Shown here piece by piece: positions 52,063 to 60,903 of a stretch of 64,000 nucleotides of DNA (positions are counted from its first letter, which is position 1; each line of letters begins with the position of its first letter). The position numbers and the translations under genes were made by a program. The notes under the pieces are model-generated. The model was not told where the DNA came from. It was given only the letters and a program-made list of their open reading frames with translations, and did no database searches. The DNA is from Dysgonamonadaceae bacterium (GTDB lineage Bacteria > Bacteroidota > Bacteroidia > Bacteroidales > Dysgonomonadaceae). The DNA lies in assembly GCA_031254645.1 (NCBI GenBank), contig JAIRUA010000012.1, forward strand, positions 1 through 64,000, read 5' to 3'.

Positions 52063-52070
52063 TATCTTTG
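52063..52070 (+). promoter_or_regulatory. -7 box of the alkaline phosphatase gene (TATCTTTG)
   Basis: Perfect TAnnTTTG box 58 nt before the ATG chosen for the phosphatase. The longer frame would start only 4 nt after the box. Confidence 0.6.
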
Positions 52071-52128
52071 AACATTGAAAAATAATAAGTGTAATTTCAA
52101 TTTAAAAATAAAACAATTCAAAAAGAAT

Positions 52129-53754
52129 ATGAGAAAAATAGCTTTACTTTTCAGTTTGCTCTTCTTTTGCGCAATGATTTTTGCGCAAGAAGTTCGCCCC
52201 GTTAAAAACGTTATCGTGATGATTCCTGACGGCACATCTACAAGTGTTTATTCGGCAGCACGTTGGTTTAAAATTTTTAATGGCTTAGGCGAAAGTTTGA
52301 GTATTGACCCTTATTTTACCGGAACGGTTACAACAACATCATCAAACGCCCCCATTGCTGATTCGGCGCCTGCCGGCTCGGCTTATGCCACAGGTATTTT
52401 GTCGCAAACAGGTAATATTGCCATTCATCCACAGCCGTCTGAAAATGACATTTTCCCCGTTGATGCTTCACGCTCCTACCAACCGGCAGCAACCATTCTC
52501 GAAGCGGCACGCATCAAAAAAGGCAGGGCAACCGGATTGGTTGTTACGAGCGAATTTACCCACGCAACGCCCGCCTCTTTCGCTGCACATCATTACAGCA
52601 GAGGGAATTACACTGCCATTGCGCCGCAAATGGCTTATCAAAATCTTGATGTGATGTTTGGTGGTGGAACGGGTATTTTATCAGACGATATGAAACGGCA
52701 TTTTCGCAACAACGGCACAACGCTTATCGAAGACGATAGAAACGCGCTATTGAATTACAACGGCAGTCGCGTATGGGCGCTTTTCGGCGAAAGAGCGTTG
52801 CCTTACGACATCGACCGCAATCCCGATAAAGTGCCGTCATTAGCTGAAATGACGCAAAAAGCGCTTGAAATATTATCGAAAAACGAAAACGGATTCTTCC
52901 TAATGGTCGAAGGCAGCCAAGTAGATTGGGCAGCCCACGCTAACGATCCTATCGGCATCATTTCCGAGTATTTGGCGTTCGACAAAGCGGTAGGAGAAGT
53001 GATGGAATTTGCAAAAAAAGACGGAAGCACTGCCGTTTTGATTTTATCTGACCACGGAAATAGCGGATTCTCTATCGGCTCAAATCGTTGTCCCGGATAC
53101 GACAGGTTGTCTCTTGCAAGACTTTTTCACTCGGTTTCGCAATTCAAACTCACAGCAAACGGCTTAGAAGCCTTACTCATCAATACGCAACCAAATGAAA
53201 TTCGCGCTATTTTCAAAGAATACACGGGGATCGATCTTACCGATGATGAATTGGAATCACTGCTCTTATCAAGAAATTATATCAAAGGCGAGTATGAAGA
53301 AGTGAACAATGACAGAAACCTTTCTCAAAACATTGTAACTATTTACATTTCGCATACTTGCTTCGGCTTCACTACTTCCGGACATACCGGTGAAGAGGTA
53401 TTGCTCGCATCATATCACCCGCTTGGCGACAAATTGGGCGGACACGTGATGAATACGCAAGTAAACACCTATTTGCAAAAGGTTCTAGGATTGGAAACAT
53501 CGCTACGAGAGCTAACCGACAAGATTTTCGTAAAACATACCGATGTGTTTTCGGGATTGGAAATGTCAGTAGATAAATCGAATGAGGATTTTCCGGTTTT
53601 GACCGTAAAAAAAGGACGAAATACGTTGCAACTTACGGCGCACTCATCAATAGGAAAATTGAATGGAAATATGTTTAATATTGGTTCTGTAGTGGTATAT
53701 ATTGATAGAAATGATACATTTTATTTGCCGAAAAGTTTGATAGAAAAATTATAA
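52129..53754 (+). CDS. Alkaline phosphatase family protein
   Basis: About 541 residues from MRKIALLFSLLFFCAMIFAQ, a clear signal peptide. Alkaline phosphatase motifs in order: VIVMIPDGTS (metal Asp), ADSAPAGSAYATG (catalytic Ser in DSA), MVEGSQVDWAAHANDP (metal Glu/Asp/His), LSDHGNSGF (Asp-His pair) and TSGHTGEEV (metal His). It is a periplasmic or surface phosphomonoesterase, probably for phosphate scavenging; no Pho-box could be judged. A GTGCTAAT repeat starts directly after its stop codon. Confidence 0.92.
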   Translation: MRKIALLFSLLFFCAMIFAQEVRPVKNVIVMIPDGTSTSVYSAARWFKIFNGLGESLSIDPYFTGTVTTTSSNAPIADSAPAGSAYATGILSQTGNIAIHPQPSENDIFPVDASRSYQPAATILEAARIKKGRATGLVVTSEFTHATPASFAAHHYSRGNYTAIAPQMAYQNLDVMFGGGTGILSDDMKRHFRNNGTTLIEDDRNALLNYNGSRVWALFGERALPYDIDRNPDKVPSLAEMTQKALEILSKNENGFFLMVEGSQVDWAAHANDPIGIISEYLAFDKAVGEVMEFAKKDGSTAVLILSDHGNSGFSIGSNRCPGYDRLSLARLFHSVSQFKLTANGLEALLINTQPNEIRAIFKEYTGIDLTDDELESLLLSRNYIKGEYEEVNNDRNLSQNIVTIYISHTCFGFTTSGHTGEEVLLASYHPLGDKLGGHVMNTQVNTYLQKVLGLETSLRELTDKIFVKHTDVFSGLEMSVDKSNEDFPVLTVKKGRNTLQLTAHSSIGKLNGNMFNIGSVVVYIDRNDTFYLPKSLIEKL

Positions 53755-53851
53755 TAATGTGCTAATAAATAATGTGCCAATGTGCTAATTAATGCACGAA
53801 AGCATAAAAGTGCGAAACAAAGCATTAGCACATTATTTATTAGCACATTAC
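53755..53851. repeat. GTGCTAAT-family hairpin repeat, copy 6
   Basis: Left arm about 53755-53783 and right arm 53823-53851 match at 27 of 29 positions. The loop (containing GCACGAAAGCATAAAAGTGC) does not resemble the other loops clearly. It starts directly after the phosphatase stop and ends 11 nt before the SDR start. Confidence 0.75.
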
Positions 53852-53862
53852 ACATTATTAAT

Positions 53863-54612
53863 ATGAAGCGTTCCCACATCATCATTACCGGCGGTGCGCA
53901 AGGCATCGGCAGAGCTATTGCACAAGAACTGCTAAACAACGATTACAATGTTTCAATATTCGATATCGACAGTGAAGCAATGGAAGAAATTCGTCCGAAA
54001 GTAAGCAAACGCCGTTGCGAATTTTTCATTACCGATATTTCGAACGAAGTAAGTATTCGATCATCGATACGCGCATCGATAAAGAAGTTCGGAAGTGTGT
54101 ACGGATTGGTTAATAATGCAGTTTACGAAGCATTTAAGCCGATGGAAGAACTCACATTAGACGAATGGAATCGCGCCATTGCCACCAATCTTACCGGAAC
54201 GTTTTTGTGCAGTAAACACCTCGCACCTTATCTTCGCGAATCGAAAGGAAGTATTGTAAATATGTGTTCCACACGCGTTTTTCAATCTGAGCCGAATACA
54301 GAGTCTTATTCGGCGAGCAAGGGCGGTATCTTTTCGCTCACGCACGCAATGGCGATGAGTCTCGCGCCGGATGTTCGGGTCAACTCCATCAGTCCGGGCT
54401 GGATTGATGTATCTGCAATAAAAAAGAAATCGGTTGCCAAACAAATCGAATTATCGCAAGAAGACCACGAGCAACACCCCGTCGGACGCGTAGGTAATGC
54501 GTTTGACATCGCTCGTATGGTAGTGTTTTTGATGAATCCCAACAATGATTTTATTACAGGGCAAAATTTTACGATAGATGGAGGAATGACAAAAAAAATG
54601 ATTTATGTTTAA
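53863..54612 (+). CDS. Short-chain dehydrogenase/reductase
   Basis: About 249 residues from MKRSHIIITGGAQGIGRAIA; an upstream frame runs back into the repeat and is rejected. Classical SDR marks: TGGAQGIGRA (cofactor Gly loop), NNAVY in place of NNAG, catalytic Tyr/Lys in SYSASKGG, and SPGWIDV. Asp after the second strand (FDIDS) favours NAD(H). Substrate unknown. The last codon and stop TAA run into GTGCTAAT copy 7. Confidence 0.9.
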   Translation: MKRSHIIITGGAQGIGRAIAQELLNNDYNVSIFDIDSEAMEEIRPKVSKRRCEFFITDISNEVSIRSSIRASIKKFGSVYGLVNNAVYEAFKPMEELTLDEWNRAIATNLTGTFLCSKHLAPYLRESKGSIVNMCSTRVFQSEPNTESYSASKGGIFSLTHAMAMSLAPDVRVNSISPGWIDVSAIKKKSVAKQIELSQEDHEQHPVGRVGNAFDIARMVVFLMNPNNDFITGQNFTIDGGMTKKMIYV

Positions 54613-54681
54613 TGTGCTAATAAATAATGTGCAAATTTAGGTACAGGCACTAAATAATCAACAAACTTACATTAGCACATT
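54610..54681. repeat. GTGCTAAT-family hairpin repeat, copy 7 (short right arm)
   Basis: Left arm 54610-54636; the right arm is cut to about ATTAGCACATT (54670-54680). The loop reads, inverted, like that of copy 3 (GTGCCTGTACC and TTGATTA parts are shared). It supplies the SDR stop codon and touches the TTG start of the next gene. Confidence 0.7.
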
Positions 54682-55549
54682 GAAAACAGCTCGATATCAT
54701 ATTATAGCACTGTTTGTTGTGGTTGTTTGGGGCACTACGCTTGTTGCCACGAAAACGCTTCTCAATAATGGAATGTCGCCGCGGGATATATTCTTTATTC
54801 GATTCTTGTTGGCGTATGTTTGTATTTGGTTTTTCGAACAGCGAAGACTGTGGGCGAATAACCTCAAAGATGAGTTTTTGTTTATGCTGCTGGGCGTTAC
54901 AGGCGGCTCACTTTACTTTATGTTGTCAAATACGGCGTTAGAATACACACAGGCATCCAATGCGGCATTGTTGGGTTGTACGGCTCCTATATTGACCATT
55001 TTTCTTTCTCGCTTGTTGCTCAAAGACGAAAAATTGAGCCGTTATGTGTGGCTTGGCTCAATATTGGCAATTGTAGGCGTTGCGTTTGTGGTTTTCAATG
55101 GTCAATTTGCGTTGCAAGTGAGCCCGTTGGGCGACGTTCTTGTTTTACTTTCGGCGCTTTCGTGGGCTCTTTATATCATCTTGTTGAAACGTCTCGGCAA
55201 CCGTTACCCTACTCTATTTATTACCCGAAAAGTATTTTTTTACGGAATACTCACTTTGCTGCCGCTTTTTCTGCATACACCGCTGAATATCAACTTGGGA
55301 TTGCTGAAAACGCCTGTTGTTTTGGGAAGTTTGCTCTATTTGGGCATTATAGCCTCATTGTGTTGTTTCTTTTTGTGGAATACAGCGGTAAAAAAGTTGG
55401 GAGCCGTGCGAACAGGCAATTATATTTACCTGTCGCCACTGGTAACAATGGTGGCATCGGTGTTGATAATGAACGAAGTGATTACAATTACAGCATTGGT
55501 GGGTACTGTATTGATACTTGCGAGTGTGGCGTTGGCTGAAAGACGATGA
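54680..55549 (+). CDS. EamA-type (DMT) metabolite exporter
   Basis: A 289-residue membrane protein with ten hydrophobic helices in two EamA repeats (VVVVWGTTLVATKTLLNNGM, then LLALSALSWALY-like LVLLSALSWALYIILLKRLG). It belongs to the drug/metabolite transporter superfamily, often exporting amino acids or similar compounds. The start is a TTG at the edge of a GTGCTAAT repeat; the next in-frame ATG would remove the first helix, so TTG is preferred. The repeat may have destroyed an original ATG. Confidence 0.85.
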   Translation: MKTARYHIIALFVVVVWGTTLVATKTLLNNGMSPRDIFFIRFLLAYVCIWFFEQRRLWANNLKDEFLFMLLGVTGGSLYFMLSNTALEYTQASNAALLGCTAPILTIFLSRLLLKDEKLSRYVWLGSILAIVGVAFVVFNGQFALQVSPLGDVLVLLSALSWALYIILLKRLGNRYPTLFITRKVFFYGILTLLPLFLHTPLNINLGLLKTPVVLGSLLYLGIIASLCCFFLWNTAVKKLGAVRTGNYIYLSPLVTMVASVLIMNEVITITALVGTVLILASVALAERR

Positions 55550-55551
55550 AA

Positions 55552-55656
55552 TAATTTGTTAATGTACTAATAAATAATGTGCTAATGCAATTATCATATT
55601 GATTACAATTAGGAAATCAGCGAACTTGCATTAGCACATTATTTATTAGCAAATTA
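55552..55656. repeat. GTGCTAAT-family hairpin repeat, copy 8
   Basis: Left arm about 55554-55588, right arm about 55628-55656, between convergent genes. The loop (CAATTATCATATTGATTACA, then ATTAGGAAATCAGCGAAC) matches, inverted, the loop of copy 9 at about 36 of 40 positions, 4 kb away. Its right edge supplies or touches the gcvT stop codon. Confidence 0.75.
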
Positions 55657-56739
55657 TTTACGGAATGGCGTTTTTACTACCTTCGCTTTCAAATTCCGGT
55701 TACGCACTTTTACAAAGATTTCCGTATCTACTTTGGCATATTCCGGTTTCACATATCCAAGTCCGATGCCGATTTTCAACACAGGCGACATCGTTCCCGA
55801 TGTAACGTTGCCAATTATTTCATCGTTTTCATTCACAATTTCATATCCGTGGCGGGGAATACCTTTGTCCAGCAGTTCAAAAGCGCATAATTTGCGAGAA
55901 ATACCGTTTGCCTTTTCCTGTTCAATCGCTTCGCGACCAACAAATGGCTTGTTGTCCACCAACTTGGTAATCCAACCCAATCCGGCTTGTAATGGCGAAT
56001 GTTCATCGTCGATATCGTTTCCGTAAAGACAATAACCCATTTCGAGACGCAACGTATCACGCGCGCCTAATCCAATAGGTTTAATTCCGAAATCTTTTCC
56101 CGCTTCAAAAATAGCAAACCAAATCTTTTCACCTTCGGTAGGGGAAAAATACAGTTCAAATCCACCTGCTCCGGTATATCCTGTGTTAGAAATAATTACG
56201 TTTTCAACGCCGGCAAATTTTCCTATTGTAAAATGATAATATGGGATTTCGGAAAGATTTATGTCAGTCAGTTTTTGCAACGTTTCCTTTGCTTTTGGTC
56301 CTTGAATGGCGAGCTGAGCGATGTTGTCGGACGCATTTTCGAGGTCTGCACCCATCGTGTTTTGTTTCACGCACCACGCCCAATCTTTTTCGATGTTCGA
56401 GGCGTTTACCACCATCAAATATTTTTCTTCGTTGAAGCGATAGAGCAGATAATCGTCGATAATTCCACCTGTTTCGTTTATAAAGCAGGTGTATTGCACA
56501 TCGCCATCTTTGAGCGTTGCCACATTATTGCTTCCCACTTTTTGGAGAAACTCGAACGCTTTGGCGCCTTGTACCCAAAATTCGCCCATATGCGATACAT
56601 CGAAAACACCTACGGCATCAACCACAGTGGTGTGTTCATCAATAATTCCGGAATACTCAATGGGCATATTGTAGCCGGCAAATTCGTGCATTTTGGCTCC
56701 GAGAGCGATATGCAGGTCGGTAAATGGTGTTTTTTTCAT
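55654..56739 (-). CDS. gcvT: Glycine cleavage system aminomethyltransferase
   Basis: About 361 residues from [20 protein letters not shown]; the longer frame overlaps pepT deeply and is rejected. T-protein marks: [51 protein letters not shown] and [20 protein letters not shown] (the Asp that contacts folate). It transfers the methylene of glycine to tetrahydrofolate, feeding FolD. The start overlaps the pepT stop by ATGA. Other gcv genes are not in the window. Confidence 0.95.
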   Translation of the reverse strand: MKKTPFTDLHIALGAKMHEFAGYNMPIEYSGIIDEHTTVVDAVGVFDVSHMGEFWVQGAKAFEFLQKVGSNNVATLKDGDVQYTCFINETGGIIDDYLLYRFNEEKYLMVVNASNIEKDWAWCVKQNTMGADLENASDNIAQLAIQGPKAKETLQKLTDINLSEIPYYHFTIGKFAGVENVIISNTGYTGAGGFELYFSPTEGEKIWFAIFEAGKDFGIKPIGLGARDTLRLEMGYCLYGNDIDDEHSPLQAGLGWITKLVDNKPFVGREAIEQEKANGISRKLCAFELLDKGIPRHGYEIVNENDEIIGNVTSGTMSPVLKIGIGLGYVKPEYAKVDTEIFVKVRNRNLKAKVVKTPFRK

Positions 56740-57953
56740 TTCGCTACTAATTCCGCAATCTTTACAATCACTTTCGTTGCTTTTTCCATTGATGGAATGG
56801 GTAAAAATTCGTACCGTCCGTGGAAATTCACTCCCCCCGCGAAAATATTCGGACAAGGAAGTCCCATAAACGACAAACGAGAGCCATCTGTTCCACCGCG
56901 AATGGGTTTGATAATAGGTACTATACCCACTTCTTCCATTGCACGTTTGGCAAAGTCGATAACGTGTGGTACCTCTTCCACTTTTTCGCGCATATTGTAA
57001 TATTGGTCGTTCATTTCGAGTTTCAAGATATTTCCATAACGCGCATTTAAGTAAGCTACGGCTTGTTCCATCTGCTTTTTGCGTTTTTCGAAAAGCGTGC
57101 GGTCATGATCGCGAATGATATATGTTACGTTTGCCTCATCCACTGAGCCGGACAAGCCGATAAGATGGAAAAAACCTTCATAACCTGCGGTAAATTCCGG
57201 ACGTTCATTTGCCGGAAGCATCGCAATCAATTCATTGGCAACTTGCAAGGCATTAATCATTTTTCCTTTCGCATAACCCGGGTGCACATTTCGTCCTTGA
57301 ATCGTAATTTTCGCTCCGGCAGCGTTAAAATTTTCGTATTCCAATTCTCCCACTTCACTTCCATCCATCGTATATGCCCATTCGGCACCGAATTTCTCGA
57401 CATCGAATTTGTTTGGTCCGCGACCAATTTCTTCGTCGGGCGTGAATCCGACACGAATTTTTCCGTGCTCAATTTCCGGATGATCAATGAGATATTGCAT
57501 CGCTGTAACGATTTCAGCAATTCCCGCTTTATCGTCTGCGCCTAAAAGTGTTGTGCCGTCAGTTACGATTAAATCTTCATCCACGTATTTCAACAATTCG
57601 GGAAAATCGGCGGGCGATAGAATAATATTTTTCTCTTGATTTAGCACAATATCTTTTCCGTCGTAATTTTTTACAATTCGCGGGTTTACGTGCTCGCCGC
57701 TCATATCGGGCGCCGTATCAAAATGCGCGATAAAACCGATAGTAGGAACTTTCTTCTTTGTATTTGCCGGCAAAGTAGCCATCAAATAACAGTTGTTATC
57801 AAGACTCACATCAGTCAAGCCCATTTCCAACAATTCTTTTTCTACCTCTTTGGCAAGATTGAATTGCTTTTGTGTGCTTGGCGTTTGTGTACTGCTTTCG
57901 TCTGCCTGAGTATCAATACGCGCATACTTAATAAATCTGTCTACAATGTTCAT
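56736..57953 (-). CDS. pepT: Peptidase T (tripeptidase)
   Basis: A 405-residue M20B aminotripeptidase. Motifs: [11 protein letters not shown] (metal His and Asp), [13 protein letters not shown] (bridging Asp), TPDEEIGRG (catalytic and metal Glu), [32 protein letters not shown], and C-terminal [13 protein letters not shown] (metal His). Length matches PepT. It overlaps gcvT by 4 nt. Its -7 box is at 58048-58055. Confidence 0.95.
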   Translation of the reverse strand: MNIVDRFIKYARIDTQADESSTQTPSTQKQFNLAKEVEKELLEMGLTDVSLDNNCYLMATLPANTKKKVPTIGFIAHFDTAPDMSGEHVNPRIVKNYDGKDIVLNQEKNIILSPADFPELLKYVDEDLIVTDGTTLLGADDKAGIAEIVTAMQYLIDHPEIEHGKIRVGFTPDEEIGRGPNKFDVEKFGAEWAYTMDGSEVGELEYENFNAAGAKITIQGRNVHPGYAKGKMINALQVANELIAMLPANERPEFTAGYEGFFHLIGLSGSVDEANVTYIIRDHDRTLFEKRKKQMEQAVAYLNARYGNILKLEMNDQYYNMREKVEEVPHVIDFAKRAMEEVGIVPIIKPIRGGTDGSRLSFMGLPCPNIFAGGVNFHGRYEFLPIPSMEKATKVIVKIAELVAK

Positions 57954-58047
57954 TTTGCAATATTTTGTTTGGTTTGATTATTTTTCAAGTGGAAATGTGA
58001 ATCAAGGACTCAACAACTATCAATCTGTCCATTCGCATTTAAAGATA

Positions 58048-58055
58048 CAAAGATA
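58048..58055 (-). promoter_or_regulatory. -7 box of the pepT-gcvT operon (TATCTTTG)
   Basis: Minus-strand TATCTTTG fits TAnnTTTG, 94 nt upstream of pepT. It lies 65 bp from the divergent SRP RNA promoter. Confidence 0.5.
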
Positions 58056-58119
58056 GAGAAACAGACCGAATAGTAAAATAGATTTCGATTATATTTTTGG
58101 CAAACGTACAAATTATAAT

Positions 58120-58150
58120 TTTGTCGTTAAAAAATAAAGTCGTACCTTTG
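58120..58150 (+). promoter_or_regulatory. SRP RNA promoter
   Basis: TTTG (58120-58123), a 19-nt spacer and TACCTTTG (58143-58150), 5 nt before the predicted RNA 5' end. It is an exact match to the Bacteroidota sigma-ABfr consensus and a good internal standard for the other promoter calls. Confidence 0.85.
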
Positions 58151-58155
58151 TGCTC

Positions 58156-58258
58156 GGGTAAGTCCTATACGGTCAGCTCCCTTTGAATCCCCCAGGTCTT
58201 GATCGAAGCAAGGGTATTAGGTTGTAGCGGCGCGATATAGTTAGCTTACCCTTTTTTT
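58156..58258 (+). ncRNA. ffs: Signal recognition particle RNA (4.5S type)
   Basis: The transcript starts GGGTAAG (58156-58162), which pairs with CTTACCC (58245-58251), followed by seven T as terminator. Between them lies the conserved SRP domain IV: CCCAGGTCTTGATCGAAGCA and AGGGTATTAGG, with the GGTC and GAAGCA signatures of the Ffh-binding loop. Length is about 96 nt plus the T-run, normal for small bacterial SRP RNA. It partners Ffh (20.4-21.7 kb). Confidence 0.9.
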
Positions 58259-58392
58259 ATTAGCTTTGGCTATTAGCTTTTGGCAATGGCAGATTTTGAA
58301 ATTGCCAAAGATGACATCGAAAGCCAAAAAATATATTCACATTTGTTCTGGCAGTTACACAATTTGCTAATGCCAAAAGCCATAGCCAAGAT
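58259..58392. repeat. GGCTATTAGCTTTTGGCA imperfect inverted repeat
   Basis: TTGGCTATTAGCTTTTGGCA (about 58266-58285) pairs imperfectly with TGCCAAAAGCCATAGCCAA (about 58373-58391). It begins directly after the SRP RNA T-run and ends at the start codon of the radical SAM gene. It is a further family of 3'-end-adjacent repeats. Confidence 0.55.
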
Positions 58393-59613
58393 ATGACAAC
58401 ATTTGCCCCTTTTGCCAAACCTTTATACGTGATGCTCAAGCCGATAGGCTCGCGCTGCAATTTAGCGTGCGACTATTGTTATTACTTGGAAAAAGCAAAT
58501 TTATACCAACAACAACAGGCGCATACGATGAGCGAAGAGCTTCTCGAACGGTTTACACGCGAATATATCGAATCACAAACGATGTCACAAATTATGTTTG
58601 CGTGGCACGGCGGCGAAACACTGATGCGCCCACTTTCTTTCTACAAAAAAGCCATCGAACTACAAAAAAAATACGCACGAGGACGGCAAATCGACAATTC
58701 AATACAAACAAACGGAACGTTGCTAACGGACGAATGGTGCCGATTCTTCAAAGAAAATAACTTTCTTGTAGGTATATCTATTGACGGACCACAGGATTTT
58801 CACGATGAGTATCGCCGCGATAAACAAGGACGACCTTCCTTCTTTCGCGTAATGAAAGGCATACAACTATTGAAAAAATATGGTGTGGAATATAATTGCA
58901 TGGCAGTTGTGAACGATTATAATGTAGATTTTCCATTGGAATTTTACAACTTCTTCAAAGAAATCGAGTGTAATTTCATTCAATTTGCACCCATTGTAGA
59001 ACGGTTACGCAAAAACGAAGCCAATTTGAAACTTGCCACACCCGAAGAAAATGACAGTGATGTAGAATTAGCTCCTTTTTCCGTACCTGCCAAAAAATGG
59101 GGTAACTTCCTCTGCGCCGTTTTCGACGAATGGGTAAAACAAGATGTTGGAAAAGTTTTCGTACAGCTATTCGATGCTACACTCGCCAATTGGGTGGGCG
59201 AACAACCGGGCGTTTGCACTATGGCAAAAATCTGCGGACACGCCGGCGTGATGGAATTTAACGGCGATGTCTATGCGTGCGATCACTTTGTTTACCCCGA
59301 ATATCGACTGGGGAATATATACAGTACGCCGTTGGCTTCGATGATGTATGCCGATAAACAATTGAAATTCGGAAACGACAAATTCGATAAATTACCCCAA
59401 CAATGTCGCGAATGCGATGTTCTTTTCGCTTGTTATGGCGAATGTCCTAAAAATCGTTTTTTGAAGGATAAATATGGAAATAACGGATTGAATTATTTGT
59501 GCGAAGGGTTCAAGCAGTTTTATCATCACGTAACGCCATATATGGATTTTATGAAAGGCGAATTATTAGCGGAGCGTCCTCCGGCAAATGTGATGAAATT
59601 AATGTGCAAATAA
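58393..59613 (+). CDS. Anaerobic sulfatase-maturase-type radical SAM/SPASM enzyme
   Basis: A 406-residue enzyme. The radical SAM cluster motif is CNLACDYC (Cys22, Cys26, Cys29). MFAWHGGETLMRP and GISIDGPQDFHDEYRRDKQG are typical of anSME enzymes, which turn a Cys or Ser of sulfatases into formylglycine. The C-terminal SPASM region has many Cys (CTMAKICGHAG, VYACDHFV, QQCRECDVLFACYGECPKNR) for two more Fe-S clusters. No sulfatase gene lies in the window, so the target is elsewhere or differs. The last residues LMCK and the stop lie within GTGCTAAT copy 9. Confidence 0.9.
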   Translation: MTTFAPFAKPLYVMLKPIGSRCNLACDYCYYLEKANLYQQQQAHTMSEELLERFTREYIESQTMSQIMFAWHGGETLMRPLSFYKKAIELQKKYARGRQIDNSIQTNGTLLTDEWCRFFKENNFLVGISIDGPQDFHDEYRRDKQGRPSFFRVMKGIQLLKKYGVEYNCMAVVNDYNVDFPLEFYNFFKEIECNFIQFAPIVERLRKNEANLKLATPEENDSDVELAPFSVPAKKWGNFLCAVFDEWVKQDVGKVFVQLFDATLANWVGEQPGVCTMAKICGHAGVMEFNGDVYACDHFVYPEYRLGNIYSTPLASMMYADKQLKFGNDKFDKLPQQCRECDVLFACYGECPKNRFLKDKYGNNGLNYLCEGFKQFYHHVTPYMDFMKGELLAERPPANVMKLMCK

Positions 59614-59706
59614 ATAATGTGCTAATGAAAAGTTTGCTGATTCCCTAATTGTAATCAATATGATAATTGCATTAGCACATTATTTATTAGCACATTAGCA
59701 CATTAT
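59600..59706. repeat. GTGCTAAT-family hairpin repeat, copy 9
   Basis: Left arm about 59600-59627 overlaps the last codons of the radical SAM gene; right arm about 59670-59706. The loop is the inverted relative of the copy 8 loop. This copy has changed the C-terminus of a protein, showing it entered or spread at an existing gene end. Confidence 0.75.
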
Positions 59707-59708
59707 TA

Positions 59709-59741
59709 AAAAACCGAATCACATTACGTGATTCGGTTTTT
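59709..59741. terminator. Bidirectional terminator between the radical SAM gene and the exb operon
   Basis: AAAAACCGAATCAC (59709-59722) pairs perfectly with GTGATTCGGTTTTT (59728-59741), with A/T runs on both sides. It serves the minus-strand exb operon and the plus-strand gene. Confidence 0.8.
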
Positions 59742-59761
59742 CTATATTCAACGCTTCATCA

Positions 59762-60217
59762 TTATTGACTCCTTCGAGCAGAATAACTAATTCTAAGCGC
59801 ATAAGCTTGTCTTAATGCTTGCTTTACATCTGAGATATACGACATTCGAGTCTCCTCATCCGCTTTAATCGATACGGTCATAAACGGTTGATCTGCTTCA
59901 CTCAAACTGGCTCTCTCCTGTGTGATATAGTCTTGAATATCGGCAATGTCCGCAAATCTGTCATTCAACTGCATTTGCGTACCCGTACCCAATCGATAAT
60001 CCATCGGAGGACCAATATTAATGTAAGTAATCAACGATTTTCTTTCCAACTTCACTACTTCGGAAGCCGTTGGCAAGTTCAATCTTACCATCACTGTTTC
60101 CGTACGCATCGTTGTTGTTACCATAAAGAAGAACAATACAGCGAAAACCATGTCAGGCAAAGTAGCTGTATTCATTTCGGGCATCGAACGCCCTTCTGAT
60201 TTACCAAATTTTCCCAT
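59762..60217 (-). CDS. exbD: ExbD/TolR biopolymer transport protein
   Basis: A 151-residue inner-membrane protein with one N-terminal helix (LPDMVFAVLFFFMVTTTMRT) preceded by EMNTATLPDM, containing the proton-carrying Asp of ExbD. The rest is the periplasmic domain (SISIKADEETRMSYISDVKQ-type fold: VSIKADEETRMSYISDVKQA). Last gene of exbB, unknown, exbD, exbD. It energises TonB-dependent receptors such as the SusC protein here. Confidence 0.9.
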   Translation of the reverse strand: MGKFGKSEGRSMPEMNTATLPDMVFAVLFFFMVTTTMRTETVMVRLNLPTASEVVKLERKSLITYINIGPPMDYRLGTGTQMQLNDRFADIADIQDYITQERASLSEADQPFMTVSIKADEETRMSYISDVKQALRQAYALRISYSARRSQ

Positions 60218-60219
60218 AT

Positions 60220-60855
60220 TTATCTTCCTCCTGAAAAGTCTCTTGGTTCTGCCTCAGAAATACGCTGAGGTAAGAATCTGTCAATCTGTTCTCTCTGAGC
60301 TGTTGTCAGCTCGTCGTAGTTTGTATTGAAAAATCTTCTTGAAGCATCTTGCCTTAACTCGTTAAATGCTCTCACCAATTCATTTTGCACAACCATATAG
60401 GCTCTATAACTTGTTGTAGCATCGTTTTGCAACGAAATAACGCGTGTATTCCCTGTTGTCAGTTGAACACCTATCGGATCTCCGAAGTCTTGTTCTTCCA
60501 AAGCAGGCAAAGTTCCCAAGTTGCTTTCATTCAATACAAATTCTTTTACCTTATCTTTCAAACTCGCTTTTGTGCTCGTACCAAATATTTCATCAGTGTT
60601 CTCATATATTTCACCGACGTGCATATTTGTTACTTGGATTTGGTCGTATCTGTTTACCATTACAACAAACATATTACGACGTTCAATTTCCATCGAAACA
60701 TCTTCTTGAACCGGTCGCGGTAATTGACGCGGTAATCCGCTATCAACGTCCATAGTAGCCGTGAGTAGAAAGAAAATAAGGAAAAGGAACGAAATATCCG
60801 CCAATGCTGCTCCATTGAGCGGCATTACCTTTCTTTTTTTTCTTTTTCTTGCCAT
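60220..60855 (-). CDS. exbD: ExbD/TolR biopolymer transport protein (long form)
   Basis: A 211-residue ExbD paralog. The N-terminus is basic (ARKRKKRKVMPLNGAALADI), then one helix with the key Asp (LADISFLFLIFFLLTATMDV). The periplasmic domain is longer than usual, with an extra region of about residues 85-130, a known feature of the first ExbD in Bacteroidota clusters. Its stop is 2 nt before the next exbD start. Confidence 0.88.
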   Translation of the reverse strand: MARKRKKRKVMPLNGAALADISFLFLIFFLLTATMDVDSGLPRQLPRPVQEDVSMEIERRNMFVVMVNRYDQIQVTNMHVGEIYENTDEIFGTSTKASLKDKVKEFVLNESNLGTLPALEEQDFGDPIGVQLTTGNTRVISLQNDATTSYRAYMVVQNELVRAFNELRQDASRRFFNTNYDELTTAQREQIDRFLPQRISEAEPRDFSGGR

Positions 60856-60903
60856 AATGTAGCTTTCTTTTTTACACCAATACTTTAAAAAGTATTGAGT
60901 GAT

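Noticed and set aside
55654-58055. Glycine riboswitch ahead of gcvT
   Set aside because: gcvT is coupled to pepT by a 4-nt overlap and no tandem aptamer pattern is visible upstream of pepT.
9133-59706. GTGCTAAT repeats as a CRISPR array or as phage attachment sites
   Set aside because: Copies are scattered singly over 50 kb between genes, without regular spacers, cas genes or integrase genes.
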